This document shows positions 42,232 through 52,108 of a stretch of 64,000 nucleotides of DNA, piece after piece. Position numbers and translations under genes: made by a program. The stretch comes from Chitinophagaceae bacterium (GTDB taxonomy: Bacteria; Bacteroidota; Bacteroidia; Chitinophagales; Chitinophagaceae), in assembly GCA_947446645.1 (NCBI GenBank), contig CANFHA010000015.1, forward strand, positions 62,001 through 126,000, given 5' to 3'. Below the pieces are notes generated by a model. The model saw nothing but the letters and a program-made list of their open reading frames with translations, searched no databases and was not told the origin of the DNA. How positions within the stretch are numbered: the stretch's first letter is position 1; each line of letters starts with the position of its first letter.

Positions 42232-45200
42232 ATGGAACAGAATTTTAACGACATTGATCACCTTTTCAAAGAAGAGCTCGGTGGCTACACCGAGACTCCG
42301 CCTCCCGCGGTATGGGATGCGCTTGAGAAAAGACTAAAAGGCGAAGACAAGCGCCGAATATTCCCGTATCGCTGGTGGTGGTATGTGAGTATCGTATCCT
42401 TTATTGTATTGCTTGGCTCTTCCGTTGCCTGGAAAATGTCTCGTGATGCAGCGCATAAAACAAACATGGCCAGCCTGGCAGCCGCTATACCGCAGCAGAC
42501 TGCTACAGCCAACAGCCCAGAAACAGCAAAAAAACAGGACGCAAACGGGGACGTAACCAATAATAAATCTAAGGCCGGTAAGAAGGACCATACTGCCTAT
42601 ACTACTACTGAAAACAATGTAACTAAAGAAATCAATCAGGAAGACAGAACAGCAGTAAACCATAGAAGGCACAAAAGGCACCAGCAAAAACATATTGGCT
42701 CACCTGTGAAAACCTTTACGCACGAGGATCTGTATGCCGACACTGACGACGACCAGTACACCGTAGGCGGCCATAGAAACAATGTGAAATATGAACATAG
42801 CGAGCCAAGGCCGGAATATATAACAGAACCAAGAACGCAGCACAACATAAGAGTAGCAGAAACTGACCCAACACAAAAGGCAGGAGAAAGTAATTACGGT
42901 AGCTATACTGCGGTATCAGCTTCAAAATTGAAAACAACCACAGGAAGCCATCTTGATATAGATCTTTCTGATGACGCTGAGCCTAAAACAAAAAATAGCA
43001 GCTCCGCAAGATCAGCCGCCCGCACTAAACCAGGTAAAGAGATCCTGTATGCCAGCACATCGCGCCATCTAGTAACACACGCAAAACCACCGCACAAGGC
43101 CGCTCCGTCTTCCCCAGAGATGTCTGCTTCTATGCCTGTTACAAATGCAAGTGTAAAAAAACATAGTCTGGCTGGCAGAAAGAAATCGCTGAAGACTGAA
43201 ATAAGGCAAACTAAACCCGAAGTATCGGTTGCAAAAAAGACTTCTTCACACAAGCCCACAACTAATGCTACAGCTACGACAAAAATTGCAGCTGTAACTG
43301 AGCCTGCTGCTGCACCGATCGTAAAAGAAGAGAAGCTGCCAAACGTTGCTAAAACAGAAAGCAAAGTTGCATCGAAAGAAACCCCAGCAGCGAGTACTAA
43401 TGTCAAAAAAGCAAGCTCAGACGAAGCAAAAGTTGTTACCGTACAAAAGAATGAACGTACTGCAACGACCGCCGCCCCTACTAAGACCCAGGCGCTGAAA
43501 ACAGCTACAAAGAGCGCGACAGCAGATATTACGTCTGCCGCCTCAACTTCGACTACAGGCAGCACTGCAATGCAGGGTACTCACAGCCCTACATCTAAAA
43601 CTAAAAACAGCACAGAGCAGACGACCACAAACTCTGTACCAGTAAAGACAACAGAGAAGATTGCACTGGTTGCTTTAGCTAGTGCTCCTGCAAATAAAGA
43701 CAAACACATAACCGCGAAAGCGAAACGAGTACATGCTCCTAAAACACATAGCGTTGTTTCAACACCGACATTGCCAGGCAACTCACCGACACCCACAAAT
43801 GCGTCGCCTTCATCGGTAGCAACGAGCAAATCCAAATCTGAATCAAAGAAGGGCAAAGAGCTCAAGGACGATAAGATACGCCCGGTTGTGAATAGCAATA
43901 TTGCGGCAACCACTACCAAGCATTCTGCCATTAAGACGCAATTTGGCAGTAGTAAATCAGCCACCGCACCGAAACCGGATAAAACCAATAACGTCGTTGC
44001 ACAAGATGAGCATGAAGTTGCAGCAAGCGCTACCACAGGCAGCCTGAAAGAACATGGTGATCACAAAAAGAAAAACAGGCGGACCAAAGATCCTGGCACT
44101 GCACCTGCCCAACCAGCAAAAATATTAGCAGTATCAAAGTCTGGTAACTCACGCACTGAGATTGCAGAAAATCAAGCTGTATCTAAAGTGCCTGCGAATG
44201 AGCATAGTAAAGACACCAACAGCATTAAAAATTCTAAGGCTGACGAAACAAGTACTGCCGCGAAAACACTTACAGGAAAAGAAAGCAGCAAATCTAAAAG
44301 TTCAAATTCCCGCAGCTCTAAAAACAGCGGAAATAAACACAACGAGCCGGCACCCCGGCAGCTATATGCTTACAGCAACAGCCTCCAGAAATTTGCGCTG
44401 GAAGACGAGACTGTACTTGTGGACAATCTGAAGGTGAACACATTTACGGACACAGCCCCCATTACAAGCAGCAACAGTGACGAACAGTTGATGGGAACAT
44501 TTAAGAATGATGCTAATACGGGAGATTCAAAAGTAAGCGCACCAGGTGCTGCCAACGATGACAGCACAACAAAACACCGCCGCTTTGCAGGTAAATTTGA
44601 GGCTGGTGTAAAAGGTGGTGTTGAAACAGCTTTCAACGGCTATGGCGCCAACAAGCTGGTGATTTCACCTTACCTGCAGTATAATCTCTCAGACAAGTTC
44701 TCCCTGCTGACACAACCTTCGTTTAAAGCATCTCATGTAAGCCGGCACGGTGCAGGACAGGATGCAACTTATAACGACCGGTCGCATGGCGTGTATACAC
44801 AAACCGATAGCGGTGCACTGTATACGGTTGTGTACGCAGGCAGTAATGCCGTAACTATAAGGAACACACTCAGAAAGTACAATTTCAGCTATGATTCCAT
44901 TGTAAAGTCTTACGCAACGGATTACACCTATATGGAAGTTGAACTGCCACTGCTGCTGAAGTATAAAATAGGTAAAGGTTTCTCGGTATATGGCGGAGCA
45001 AATAGTGTATGGAGCAAATATGCAAATCTGAAAGAGCATACCAATACCTACACAAGCACATACCACACACTCACCGTATTGCCAGCCAGCAGCCCTGCAA
45101 CACTGCCTGTTACCGCTAACCTGAACTTACCTGGTACGCCTATATCCAAGTATAACGGCCCACTTTATCCGGAACAAAAAGGAAGCCTGCTAAGGTTCGG

Positions 45201-45363
45201 ATACATGCTTGGCATCAGCTACGAATTCAAAAAGAAATGGATGGTAGATATGCTGGTGCAGCAGGCGATGGTGAAACCTCATAACGAAGCAGGAATTAAC
45301 ACGAACCAACCACTCTCACTGCCATATATCCGTTTCACACTTGGATATAAACTTAGTAAGTAA
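42232..45363 (+). CDS. Trans-envelope protein: anti-sigma-like N-terminus, TM, long linker, outer-membrane beta-barrel
   Basis: 1043 residues from ATG 42232. Residues 1-47 are cytosolic: FNDIDHLFKEELGGYTETPP with PPPAVWDALEKRL, a motif recurring at the head of sigma-linked membrane proteins in this phylum. Residues 48-67 (WWWYVSIVSFIVLLGSSVAW) form one TM helix. Residues ~70-780 are an extremely Ala/Thr/Lys/Ser-rich, almost surely disordered linker with repeated TTA, KTK, SKS words. Residues ~784-1043 look like a PorT-type outer-membrane barrel (FEAGVKGGVETAFNG, LVISPYLQYNLSDKFSLLTQ, MEVELPLLLKYKIGKGFSVY, LRFGYMLGISYEFKKKWMVD) ending in the aromatic strand YIRFTLGYKLSK. No signal peptide. It would join both membranes and pass a surface cue to the sigma factor 14 bp upstream. 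The role is inferred. Confidence 0.75.
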   Translation: MEQNFNDIDHLFKEELGGYTETPPPAVWDALEKRLKGEDKRRIFPYRWWWYVSIVSFIVLLGSSVAWKMSRDAAHKTNMASLAAAIPQQTATANSPETAKKQDANGDVTNNKSKAGKKDHTAYTTTENNVTKEINQEDRTAVNHRRHKRHQQKHIGSPVKTFTHEDLYADTDDDQYTVGGHRNNVKYEHSEPRPEYITEPRTQHNIRVAETDPTQKAGESNYGSYTAVSASKLKTTTGSHLDIDLSDDAEPKTKNSSSARSAARTKPGKEILYASTSRHLVTHAKPPHKAAPSSPEMSASMPVTNASVKKHSLAGRKKSLKTEIRQTKPEVSVAKKTSSHKPTTNATATTKIAAVTEPAAAPIVKEEKLPNVAKTESKVASKETPAASTNVKKASSDEAKVVTVQKNERTATTAAPTKTQALKTATKSATADITSAASTSTTGSTAMQGTHSPTSKTKNSTEQTTTNSVPVKTTEKIALVALASAPANKDKHITAKAKRVHAPKTHSVVSTPTLPGNSPTPTNASPSSVATSKSKSESKKGKELKDDKIRPVVNSNIAATTTKHSAIKTQFGSSKSATAPKPDKTNNVVAQDEHEVAASATTGSLKEHGDHKKKNRRTKDPGTAPAQPAKILAVSKSGNSRTEIAENQAVSKVPANEHSKDTNSIKNSKADETSTAAKTLTGKESSKSKSSNSRSSKNSGNKHNEPAPRQLYAYSNSLQKFALEDETVLVDNLKVNTFTDTAPITSSNSDEQLMGTFKNDANTGDSKVSAPGAANDDSTTKHRRFAGKFEAGVKGGVETAFNGYGANKLVISPYLQYNLSDKFSLLTQPSFKASHVSRHGAGQDATYNDRSHGVYTQTDSGALYTVVYAGSNAVTIRNTLRKYNFSYDSIVKSYATDYTYMEVELPLLLKYKIGKGFSVYGGANSVWSKYANLKEHTNTYTSTYHTLTVLPASSPATLPVTANLNLPGTPISKYNGPLYPEQKGSLLRFGYMLGISYEFKKKWMVDMLVQQAMVKPHNEAGINTNQPLSLPYIRFTLGYKLSK

Positions 45364-45405
45364 GCACAAATATGACGCAAACCAGGCCCTATCAGGCTTT
45401 GAAAG

Positions 45406-45431
45406 AGCTCTCAGTAATTGAGGGCTTTTTT
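45406..45431 (+). terminator. Intrinsic terminator after the sigma/barrel operon
   Basis: AGCTCTCA (45406-45413), loop GTAAT, TGAGGGCT (45419-45426) with one G-T pair, then TTTTT. It lies 43 bp after the barrel stop. Behind it, 45432-45893 is a gene-free spacer; the frame at 45418-45678 has no support. Confidence 0.75.
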
Positions 45432-45893
45432 GTTGCTGTACCCACGTAGTTCGCTTACCTTTTTGCCGAAACCTTTCTTATCTCTTAGCAGGTTCGCAGC
45501 ATCCGCTTTCTGTGGAACTGGTATTGAAAAACTACCTCTTTGCTCATCCATCCGCCAGCATTCCGTACAGCAGTCTCACCAAGACATTGCGCCCGTTTTA
45601 AGCAAACACATACGGATATACATATCCTTACTTCGTATAATCTGGATGCGGTTTGAAATATCTAATGCAAAACATTGATTTACAAGTCGAATTTAATGTG
45701 CGAGACCAGCACACTATGATTTAGATTTATTTCTATTTGTTAATTAATTGTGAATGAATGAAAACTATCTTAACTTGCATTCAATTAGCATATTATTAAC
45801 AAATATACAAAAATTCATAAGCTGTCAAAATTAACGCACCAAGTACAGAAGCAATGCCTGAAATGTAGCCATTAACCATTAAAACCAGAGCGT

Positions 45894-45995
45894 ATGGAAA
45901 AATTTATTACCCCCACGTTCGACAACACTACAGCTTCCCCTGAAGCATGCACGGTTTTTCAATTTCACACACAGTCATCTGTTACGACATCCTAA
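45894..45995 (+). CDS. Possible 33-residue leader peptide upstream of the giant surface protein
   Basis: ATG GAA AAA TTT ATT ACC opens a short frame of 33 codons, MEKFITPTFDNTTASPEA and so on, rich in Thr/Ser/Phe, ending 25 bp before the ATG of the 1717-residue gene. It could be an upstream ORF in the leader or a chance frame. No homolog known. Confidence 0.25.
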   Translation: MEKFITPTFDNTTASPEACTVFQFHTQSSVTTS

Positions 45996-46020
45996 GCGTT
46001 TCATTTTAAAACACACAGTT

Positions 46021-49000
46021 ATGAAAAATAAACTGATTTGTGGCCTGATAGCAACAATGCTATTACTCGCAGCTGGCACAGTGCAGGCCAGTACACTTTC
46101 GTATAACTTCAATAGCACATCGATACCAGCAGGAAAAAAGATCTGGTTTAGCGCCGTGGTAAGAGTAAATGGCACTGCTACTTACCCGCTGGTAATAAAT
46201 TTTACCAACCAAACCATAACAAGCTCGGCTTTCAACCTCTCCGTGCCAGACGGGCAGTTGATCATCGACGCTTCCGTAGCTACCGCTACAACAGTATTTA
46301 CTGGCGGTAAATGGGTAACAACTGCGCCACCAAGCACATCAGGCAACTACTTCATTTCCGGCTATTGCGACTCGCTCACCAACAGCATAGTCGGCGGACT
46401 GCACCCGGTATCATGGAATGGCACCTTTACGACCTGCAAAACCGGCATATCTATAAACTGGCAATGGGCTGCGGCAGTTTACAATTCGTTCCATTCCAAC
46501 ATGAACAATTTAGGTGTTAAGCCATCTGATTGCAGCCATTGCTCTGCATACAGCAATTCAGACAAAGCAGGAACACCCGAAAATTACAAATCATCAGTTA
46601 CAACGGTTGCTGGTGGCGGCAGCAGCACTTCAGGAAGCGGCGGCTGCGGGGGCGGATCAGGAGCAAGCAACGTAGGTACATATTCTGCTATCGGTACAGT
46701 AACACCGGCAGCCGGCAGCTACGCCGGCGCACTCTGCGCGGGCAGCACACTTTCAGAAACAGCCACAATAGCCGGAGGCTCGTGGAGCAGCGGTGTACCT
46801 GCTGTGGCAACCATTAATTCCTCTGGCGTAGTAAGCGCGCTGGCTGCAGGCACAACGAGGAGAACCTACACAGTTAACGGTTGCAGATCATGGGGAACAG
46901 TAACAGTGAATGCAGTTCCAGTTGTGAGTGCGACAACAACTACCAGTCTTCTCTGCGGTGGAAATACACTAAATCTTCAGTCAACCAGCAGCACTAGCGG
47001 AAGTGGTGGTAGTGGCGGCGGTTGTGGTGGAGGAAGCGGAAGTTCAGTTTCATACATATGGCGTGGCCCGGCTGGCTTTTACTCTGCTGCGCAAAATTGC
47101 AGCCGTAGCGGCATAACAACGGCCATGTCTGGAGTATACACAGTTATTGTTACCAGCAACGGCTGCAGTGCCAACGCTACAACAACTGCGGTTACGGTAA
47201 ACCAAATGCCATCTTCGATGGCGGTATCCGTAAGCCCAAATCCGGTATGTGCTGGTAACACAACACACCTTAATGCTACAGTTAGCGGTGGGTCAGGTTA
47301 TTCACTTTTGTGGAGAGGAGGCGTTAGCACAATCAGTAATAACACAACGACGAATGCTACGATAACATCAGTAACAATGGCCGATGCAGGCGTATATACC
47401 TTATCAGCAAGCGCTCCGGGATGTACAGGAAGTAACCGCACAACTGTAGCACTGGCAGTAAATGCAATACCAACATCAACCGGAGCTACAAACAGCGGCG
47501 CTACATGTACAGGCCTGGTAACGCTAAGCGCACATTCAAGCTCGGCTACCCGGTGGTCATGGGTAGGTTCTAACGGATTCACATCGAGCCTTCAGAACCC
47601 TTCAACAACTATTTCAGGCACAACTACGTTCTCAGTTACACTCAGCAATGCTACGACAGGCTGTAGCTCTGATGAAGTATACACTACTGTGGCTACCCTA
47701 GCAGGAACAGCTGACGCAGGCTCAATTTCCGGCGCAGCAGCTATGTGCACCGGAACCACAACAACGTTCAGCGGGTCGGTAACGGGCGGCATTTGGAGTT
47801 CAAATGCAGCAGCGGTGGCCAGTGTGAACGCGGCAGGTGAAGTAACAGGCGTTAGCGCCGGAATGGCAACTATTTCTTACGTAGTTACCAACGGCTGCGG
47901 CACAGCAATTACAACCCGCGATATCACAGTGAATGGGGTACCTGATGCAGGATCTATCAACGGCGGATCGGCTGCATGCGCCGGAACATCATTGTTGCTG
48001 AGCAATACAGTAAACGGTGGCGAATGGACTACCGATGCGCCGGCAATAGCGACTATAGACGCAGCCGGCAATGTATCGGCCAATGGCGCCGGCATAGCGC
48101 ATATCGCGTATACAGTGGCAAACAGCTGTGGCAGCTCATCCAGCAGTACTGCCATAAATGTAAATGCAGCACCTACACCAGGCAATATAGAGGGGCTTAC
48201 CGCCATCTGCCCGGGCACGAGCGCAAACCTTACAAATGCGGTGACCGGTGGCGCATGGACCACAGAACCTGTGGCCACAGCAACAATAGACGCAGCGGGT
48301 GTAATAACCGGCCTTGCAGCAGGCACCGCGATAGTATCCTATACTGCGGGCAATGAGTGTGGTTCGACAACAGCAACAGCTGTGGCAACTGTAAATGCAC
48401 TGCCTGAAGCCGGAACAATAACTGCGGCAGCTAATCTTTGCGCCGGCACATCCACTGCACTTAACAATACCGTTAGCGAAGGCGAATGGAGTACTGATGC
48501 GGCAGCAATTGCAACCGTAGATGCCTCAGGAAATGTAGCTGGCATAGGTGCCGGTATTGCAAATATTGTGTACCGGGTGTCTAACAGCTGCGGCATAGCC
48601 AGCGCCAGCTCGGTTGTAACAGTTACAGGGCTGCCTGATGCAGGCACTATAAGCGGCGCAGCATCCCTTTGCGCAGGTGCAACAACAACAATGTACAACA
48701 CAGCACCTGGCGGAGTATGGAGCACCAGCGGCACAGGTGCTGCTGCAGTTGATGCAACAGGAGTACTCACAGGAAACAATGGAGGCAGCGAAACTATCTC
48801 TTACGCGGTTTCAAACAACTGCGGCTCTGCAACCGCTACCCGTGTAATAATTGTAACATCAATGCCGGATGCCGGCACAATAAGCGGCAGCTCAGACATA
48901 TGCACAGGGACTAGCACCATGATGAACAACACTGCAAACGGCGGTGTATGGGCATCTGAGGCTTCGCCAATTGCAACTATAAATGCGACCGGCGTAATAA

Positions 49001-51174
49001 CCGGGGTAGCAGCAGGTGCTGCAACCATCCGATACACAGTGTCAAACAGTTGCGGCTCGGCAAGCACAACCACAATGATCAGCGTAAATACATTGCCTGT
49101 AGCCGGAACGATAACCGGAGCGGCACCAGTATGTGCCGGCAACTCAGTGACACTTGCAAACCTATTGAGCGGCGGCAGCTGGACTTCAGCTAACCCCGGA
49201 ATAGCGACTGTAAATAGCCTGGGAGTAGTAACCGGCGTAGCGGATGGAGATGCAACGATTTCTTATACCGTAGCAAATAGCTGTGGCACGGCCAGCGCAA
49301 CAGCACTAATACCTGTAACAGGGCTTCCAAATGCGGGAGCAATGGCAGGACCATCGCATGTAGGAGTAGACTCGATAATAGTACTTACTAATCCTACAGG
49401 CGATGCGGGTGGCACATGGACTGCAAACAACAGCTGTGTAATGATAGCAGGCGGGCTTATAAATGGCCTCGTACCCGGCACTGTTACTGTATCTTATACA
49501 GTAAGTAACAGCTGTGGCATAGCCAGAACCACCCGCGTAATAACCATTGACTCGCCTGTTTTCCGCATTTCTGATATCGCGGGGACTTCTTTCTTATCGT
49601 GTGTAGGCGGGCAGGCGGCATTCTGGAACAATACAACTGGTGGAATATTTACAATGAGCGATGCTGACGCCGCTGTAGCAACTGTTTCGCCGATAGGTGT
49701 TGTAACCGGTGTGAGTGCAGGAACAGCAACCCTAAGCTATACAGCATGGGGCGCTACCACTACCAGCATTGTTACTGTTTATCCTGTGCCTGCAGCCATC
49801 GCGGGACCGGCCAATGTTTGCAATGGTTCTACAAGCATGCTTACCAATGTAACTCCGGGTGGTGTCTGGACCAGCGGCATACCATCAACTGCAAGCATAA
49901 GCCCAGACGGAATTATTACCGGCAATAATGCAGGCACCGTAACTATGTACTACACCCTGGTTGCGCCTGCCGGCTGCAGATCATCAATAGTTGTAACTGT
50001 GAACCCTAACCCGATGGGCATTGTTGGCCCGGAGAGTGTATGCACTGGTGCAACTATAGCCCTTACTGATGCTACACCCGGTGGCACATGGAGCGGGTCT
50101 AACTCACATGCAAGTGTGGATGCTGCGGGTAATATTACCGGAATTTCAACAGGGGGAGTAAGTGTTTCTTATACCGGCCTTAATGGTTGCTTCAGGTATT
50201 ATGTAGTAAACATTACACAAGGCCCTACCGCTATCAATGGTAATCTGAATGCGTGTATCGGCACCTATACCTACCTTTCAGATGCTGTAACTCCCGGTGT
50301 TGGTTGGAGCAGCAGTAACCCTGCGGTTGCTACGATAACCGCGTCCGGCGCAGTAACGCCTATCACTGCAGGTACTACCAGGATCACCTATACGCTGAGC
50401 CCTGGCTGCCTGACTACTTCCGTAGTTACAGTAAATACTATCCCGGTCGTTTCGGCAATTCTTGGTGCTTCATCGGTATCCCGTACCGGCCCTGGAGTAA
50501 CATTGTCTGATCTTACGCCTGGTGGTATCTGGACCAGCAGCAACACGGCAATACTCACCGTGGGTTCTGCAACAGGGGTTGTTACCGCAAATGTATCTGC
50601 AGGCTCTGCCTACATCAACTATATCGTTACAAATGCCGCGGGTTGTGCCGGTTTTGCATATCGCATTCTCAGTGCCAGCCCTGCTCCCAGGAGCCACGGC
50701 GGCACCACTACTTCTCCAGGCTCATTAATAAACCTGAATAGCGAAATGTCTGCCGGAGAGTGGATAAGCAGCGACAACAGCGTAGCTACCGTAGACGAGA
50801 ATGGTATTGTAAACGCTATAGCTGAAGGCAGCACTGAGATAGCGCACACGGTTACAAATAGTGCCGGCGAAATAGCCACATCAGTAACTACGGTAACGGT
50901 TAAGGCTCAGCCACTGCAGGTGAGCATGGCACCAAATCCGAACAATGGAAGGTTTGTACTAAAGGGCACCACCGGTTCTGTTACAGATGCTGTCGTTAAC
51001 ATTGATGTTCTGAACATGGCCGGACAAGTAGTTTATACCACCCAAATCGTAGCTAACCGAGGTGTTATGAATGAGGCAGTTCAAACAGACAGCAGCCTTC
51101 CAAATGGCACATACATTATGAATGTTCGCAACGGGAACGAAACACAGATAGTACATTTTGTGATCGGGAAATAA
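46021..51174 (+). CDS. Giant Big2-repeat surface protein, T9SS type A cargo
   Basis: 1717 residues. Signal peptide MKNKLICGLIATMLLLAAGT ending VQAS, then a unique ~170-residue beta domain (STLSYNFNSTSIPAGKKIWF) with DCSHCSAYSNSD. Two Gly/Ser/Cys inserts (SGSGGCGGGSGAS at ~205; GGSGGGCGGGSGSS at ~335) flank the first Ig-like domains. About 14 Big2/Ig-like repeats of ~70 residues follow; most run GTISGAASLCAG - GGVWST - IATI..GVITGVAAG - ISYTVSNSCG, so each begins and ends with a Cys. The C-terminal ~80 residues are a type A sorting domain (MAPNPNNGRFVLKG, VLNMAGQVVYTTQI, NGTYIMNVRNG). Likely an outer-surface adhesin or stalk; shares its repeat type with the protein at 10666. Confidence 0.92.
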   Translation: MKNKLICGLIATMLLLAAGTVQASTLSYNFNSTSIPAGKKIWFSAVVRVNGTATYPLVINFTNQTITSSAFNLSVPDGQLIIDASVATATTVFTGGKWVTTAPPSTSGNYFISGYCDSLTNSIVGGLHPVSWNGTFTTCKTGISINWQWAAAVYNSFHSNMNNLGVKPSDCSHCSAYSNSDKAGTPENYKSSVTTVAGGGSSTSGSGGCGGGSGASNVGTYSAIGTVTPAAGSYAGALCAGSTLSETATIAGGSWSSGVPAVATINSSGVVSALAAGTTRRTYTVNGCRSWGTVTVNAVPVVSATTTTSLLCGGNTLNLQSTSSTSGSGGSGGGCGGGSGSSVSYIWRGPAGFYSAAQNCSRSGITTAMSGVYTVIVTSNGCSANATTTAVTVNQMPSSMAVSVSPNPVCAGNTTHLNATVSGGSGYSLLWRGGVSTISNNTTTNATITSVTMADAGVYTLSASAPGCTGSNRTTVALAVNAIPTSTGATNSGATCTGLVTLSAHSSSATRWSWVGSNGFTSSLQNPSTTISGTTTFSVTLSNATTGCSSDEVYTTVATLAGTADAGSISGAAAMCTGTTTTFSGSVTGGIWSSNAAAVASVNAAGEVTGVSAGMATISYVVTNGCGTAITTRDITVNGVPDAGSINGGSAACAGTSLLLSNTVNGGEWTTDAPAIATIDAAGNVSANGAGIAHIAYTVANSCGSSSSSTAINVNAAPTPGNIEGLTAICPGTSANLTNAVTGGAWTTEPVATATIDAAGVITGLAAGTAIVSYTAGNECGSTTATAVATVNALPEAGTITAAANLCAGTSTALNNTVSEGEWSTDAAAIATVDASGNVAGIGAGIANIVYRVSNSCGIASASSVVTVTGLPDAGTISGAASLCAGATTTMYNTAPGGVWSTSGTGAAAVDATGVLTGNNGGSETISYAVSNNCGSATATRVIIVTSMPDAGTISGSSDICTGTSTMMNNTANGGVWASEASPIATINATGVITGVAAGAATIRYTVSNSCGSASTTTMISVNTLPVAGTITGAAPVCAGNSVTLANLLSGGSWTSANPGIATVNSLGVVTGVADGDATISYTVANSCGTASATALIPVTGLPNAGAMAGPSHVGVDSIIVLTNPTGDAGGTWTANNSCVMIAGGLINGLVPGTVTVSYTVSNSCGIARTTRVITIDSPVFRISDIAGTSFLSCVGGQAAFWNNTTGGIFTMSDADAAVATVSPIGVVTGVSAGTATLSYTAWGATTTSIVTVYPVPAAIAGPANVCNGSTSMLTNVTPGGVWTSGIPSTASISPDGIITGNNAGTVTMYYTLVAPAGCRSSIVVTVNPNPMGIVGPESVCTGATIALTDATPGGTWSGSNSHASVDAAGNITGISTGGVSVSYTGLNGCFRYYVVNITQGPTAINGNLNACIGTYTYLSDAVTPGVGWSSSNPAVATITASGAVTPITAGTTRITYTLSPGCLTTSVVTVNTIPVVSAILGASSVSRTGPGVTLSDLTPGGIWTSSNTAILTVGSATGVVTANVSAGSAYINYIVTNAAGCAGFAYRILSASPAPRSHGGTTTSPGSLINLNSEMSAGEWISSDNSVATVDENGIVNAIAEGSTEIAHTVTNSAGEIATSVTTVTVKAQPLQVSMAPNPNNGRFVLKGTTGSVTDAVVNIDVLNMAGQVVYTTQIVANRGVMNEAVQTDSSLPNGTYIMNVRNGNETQIVHFVIGK

Positions 51175-51222
51175 AACTAAGATTTGCAAGATCTAAGGAT
51201 TCTTAAGATTGTTTTAGATCAG

Positions 51223-51250
51223 AGGGCTGGTGGAGACACTGGCCCTTTTT
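51223..51250 (+). terminator. Intrinsic terminator after the giant surface protein
   Basis: AGGGCTGGTG (51223-51232), loop GAGA, CACTGGCCCT (51237-51246) with two G-T pairs, followed by TTTTA-rich sequence. It is 48 bp after the stop. Confidence 0.85.
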
Positions 51251-51354
51251 ATTTATGAAAAAAGATATCATTATGCTTCCCTTGAGATAAATCACCGGAT
51301 TTTATAGTGAATGGTATCACTCGTTTAAACAGCATTTTCGGTCGAAACTCCCAT

Positions 51355-51362
51355 TATTTTTG
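51355..51362 (+). promoter_or_regulatory. TAnnTTTG -7 box before ruvA
   Basis: TATTTTTG at 66 bp before the ruvA ATG. It fits the consensus and would leave a ~60-nt leader. Confidence 0.45.
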
Positions 51363-51428
51363 TATCTTTCCGGCGGTATGAGCAATCATACCATTTTTTA
51401 TTATCTATATTCCAAACGAGAGGTATAA

Positions 51429-52007
51429 ATGTTCGCATATTTAGAGGGTGTCCTTGTCTATAAATCCCCGTCTGTACTGAACATGGACGTACATGGCGTA
51501 GGCTATGAGCTACAGATCACTTTGCAGACCTTTGCCGTAATTCAGCCCCTTGAAAAGTGCCGGTTATACACGCACTTACAGGTGAGGGAAGATGCCTGGG
51601 TACTGTATGGCTTTGCCGACGAGGAAGAGCGTGCCACCTTCAGGCAGCTGCTGAATATAAGCGGGGTTGGTGCGGCCACTGCACGCATCATATTATCATC
51701 GCTCAACACTGGTGAGCTGGAACGTGCGGTAAATGGCCAGGACGCCAAAACGCTGGAACGTGTAAAGGGAATAGGCGCAAAAACAGCCCAGAGAATCATA
51801 TTAGAACTAAAAGGCAAGCTGCTGACGCAGAAAAATACATCATCGCAATCGCCTGTTATACACAATACAATGCAGGAAGATGCGTTAATAGCATTGGTGA
51901 ATTTAGGCATAAACCGGGGTGTTGCAGAAAATGCTATAAAGAAAATTGATAACGGTTCTTCGCTGACAGTAGAAGAACTGATCAAACAGGCACTCCGGGC
52001 ATTGTAA
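51429..52007 (+). CDS. ruvA: Holliday junction DNA helicase subunit RuvA
   Basis: 192 residues, standard size. OB domain MFAYLEGVLVYKSPSVLNMD, GYELQITLQTF, LQVREDAWVLYGFADEEERA; double helix-hairpin-helix ISGVGAATARIILSSLN and VKGIGAKTAQRIILELKGKL; domain III AVNLGINRGVAENAIKK-like tail (ALVNLGINRG) ending EELIKQALRAL. RuvA binds four-way junctions and recruits RuvB for branch migration. It is followed by sprA with a 101-bp gap, the gene order conserved in many Bacteroidota. Confidence 0.97.
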   Translation: MFAYLEGVLVYKSPSVLNMDVHGVGYELQITLQTFAVIQPLEKCRLYTHLQVREDAWVLYGFADEEERATFRQLLNISGVGAATARIILSSLNTGELERAVNGQDAKTLERVKGIGAKTAQRIILELKGKLLTQKNTSSQSPVIHNTMQEDALIALVNLGINRGVAENAIKKIDNGSSLTVEELIKQALRAL

Positions 52008-52108
52008 GACTGGTTCCCGGCATCGGTAAAACATTATTGAAAGACTTAGTACGCAAAGGAATAAAATAATATTTTATTTTATTCCTTGTTTATTATAAAG
52101 GAAAAAAC

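Noticed and set aside
42903-43565. 220-codon minus-strand hydrophobic frame
   Set aside because: Antisense of the Ala/Thr/Lys-rich linker of the trans-envelope protein.
45418-45678. 86-codon frame after the barrel gene
   Set aside because: Starts in the terminator hairpin and shows no family or compositional support.
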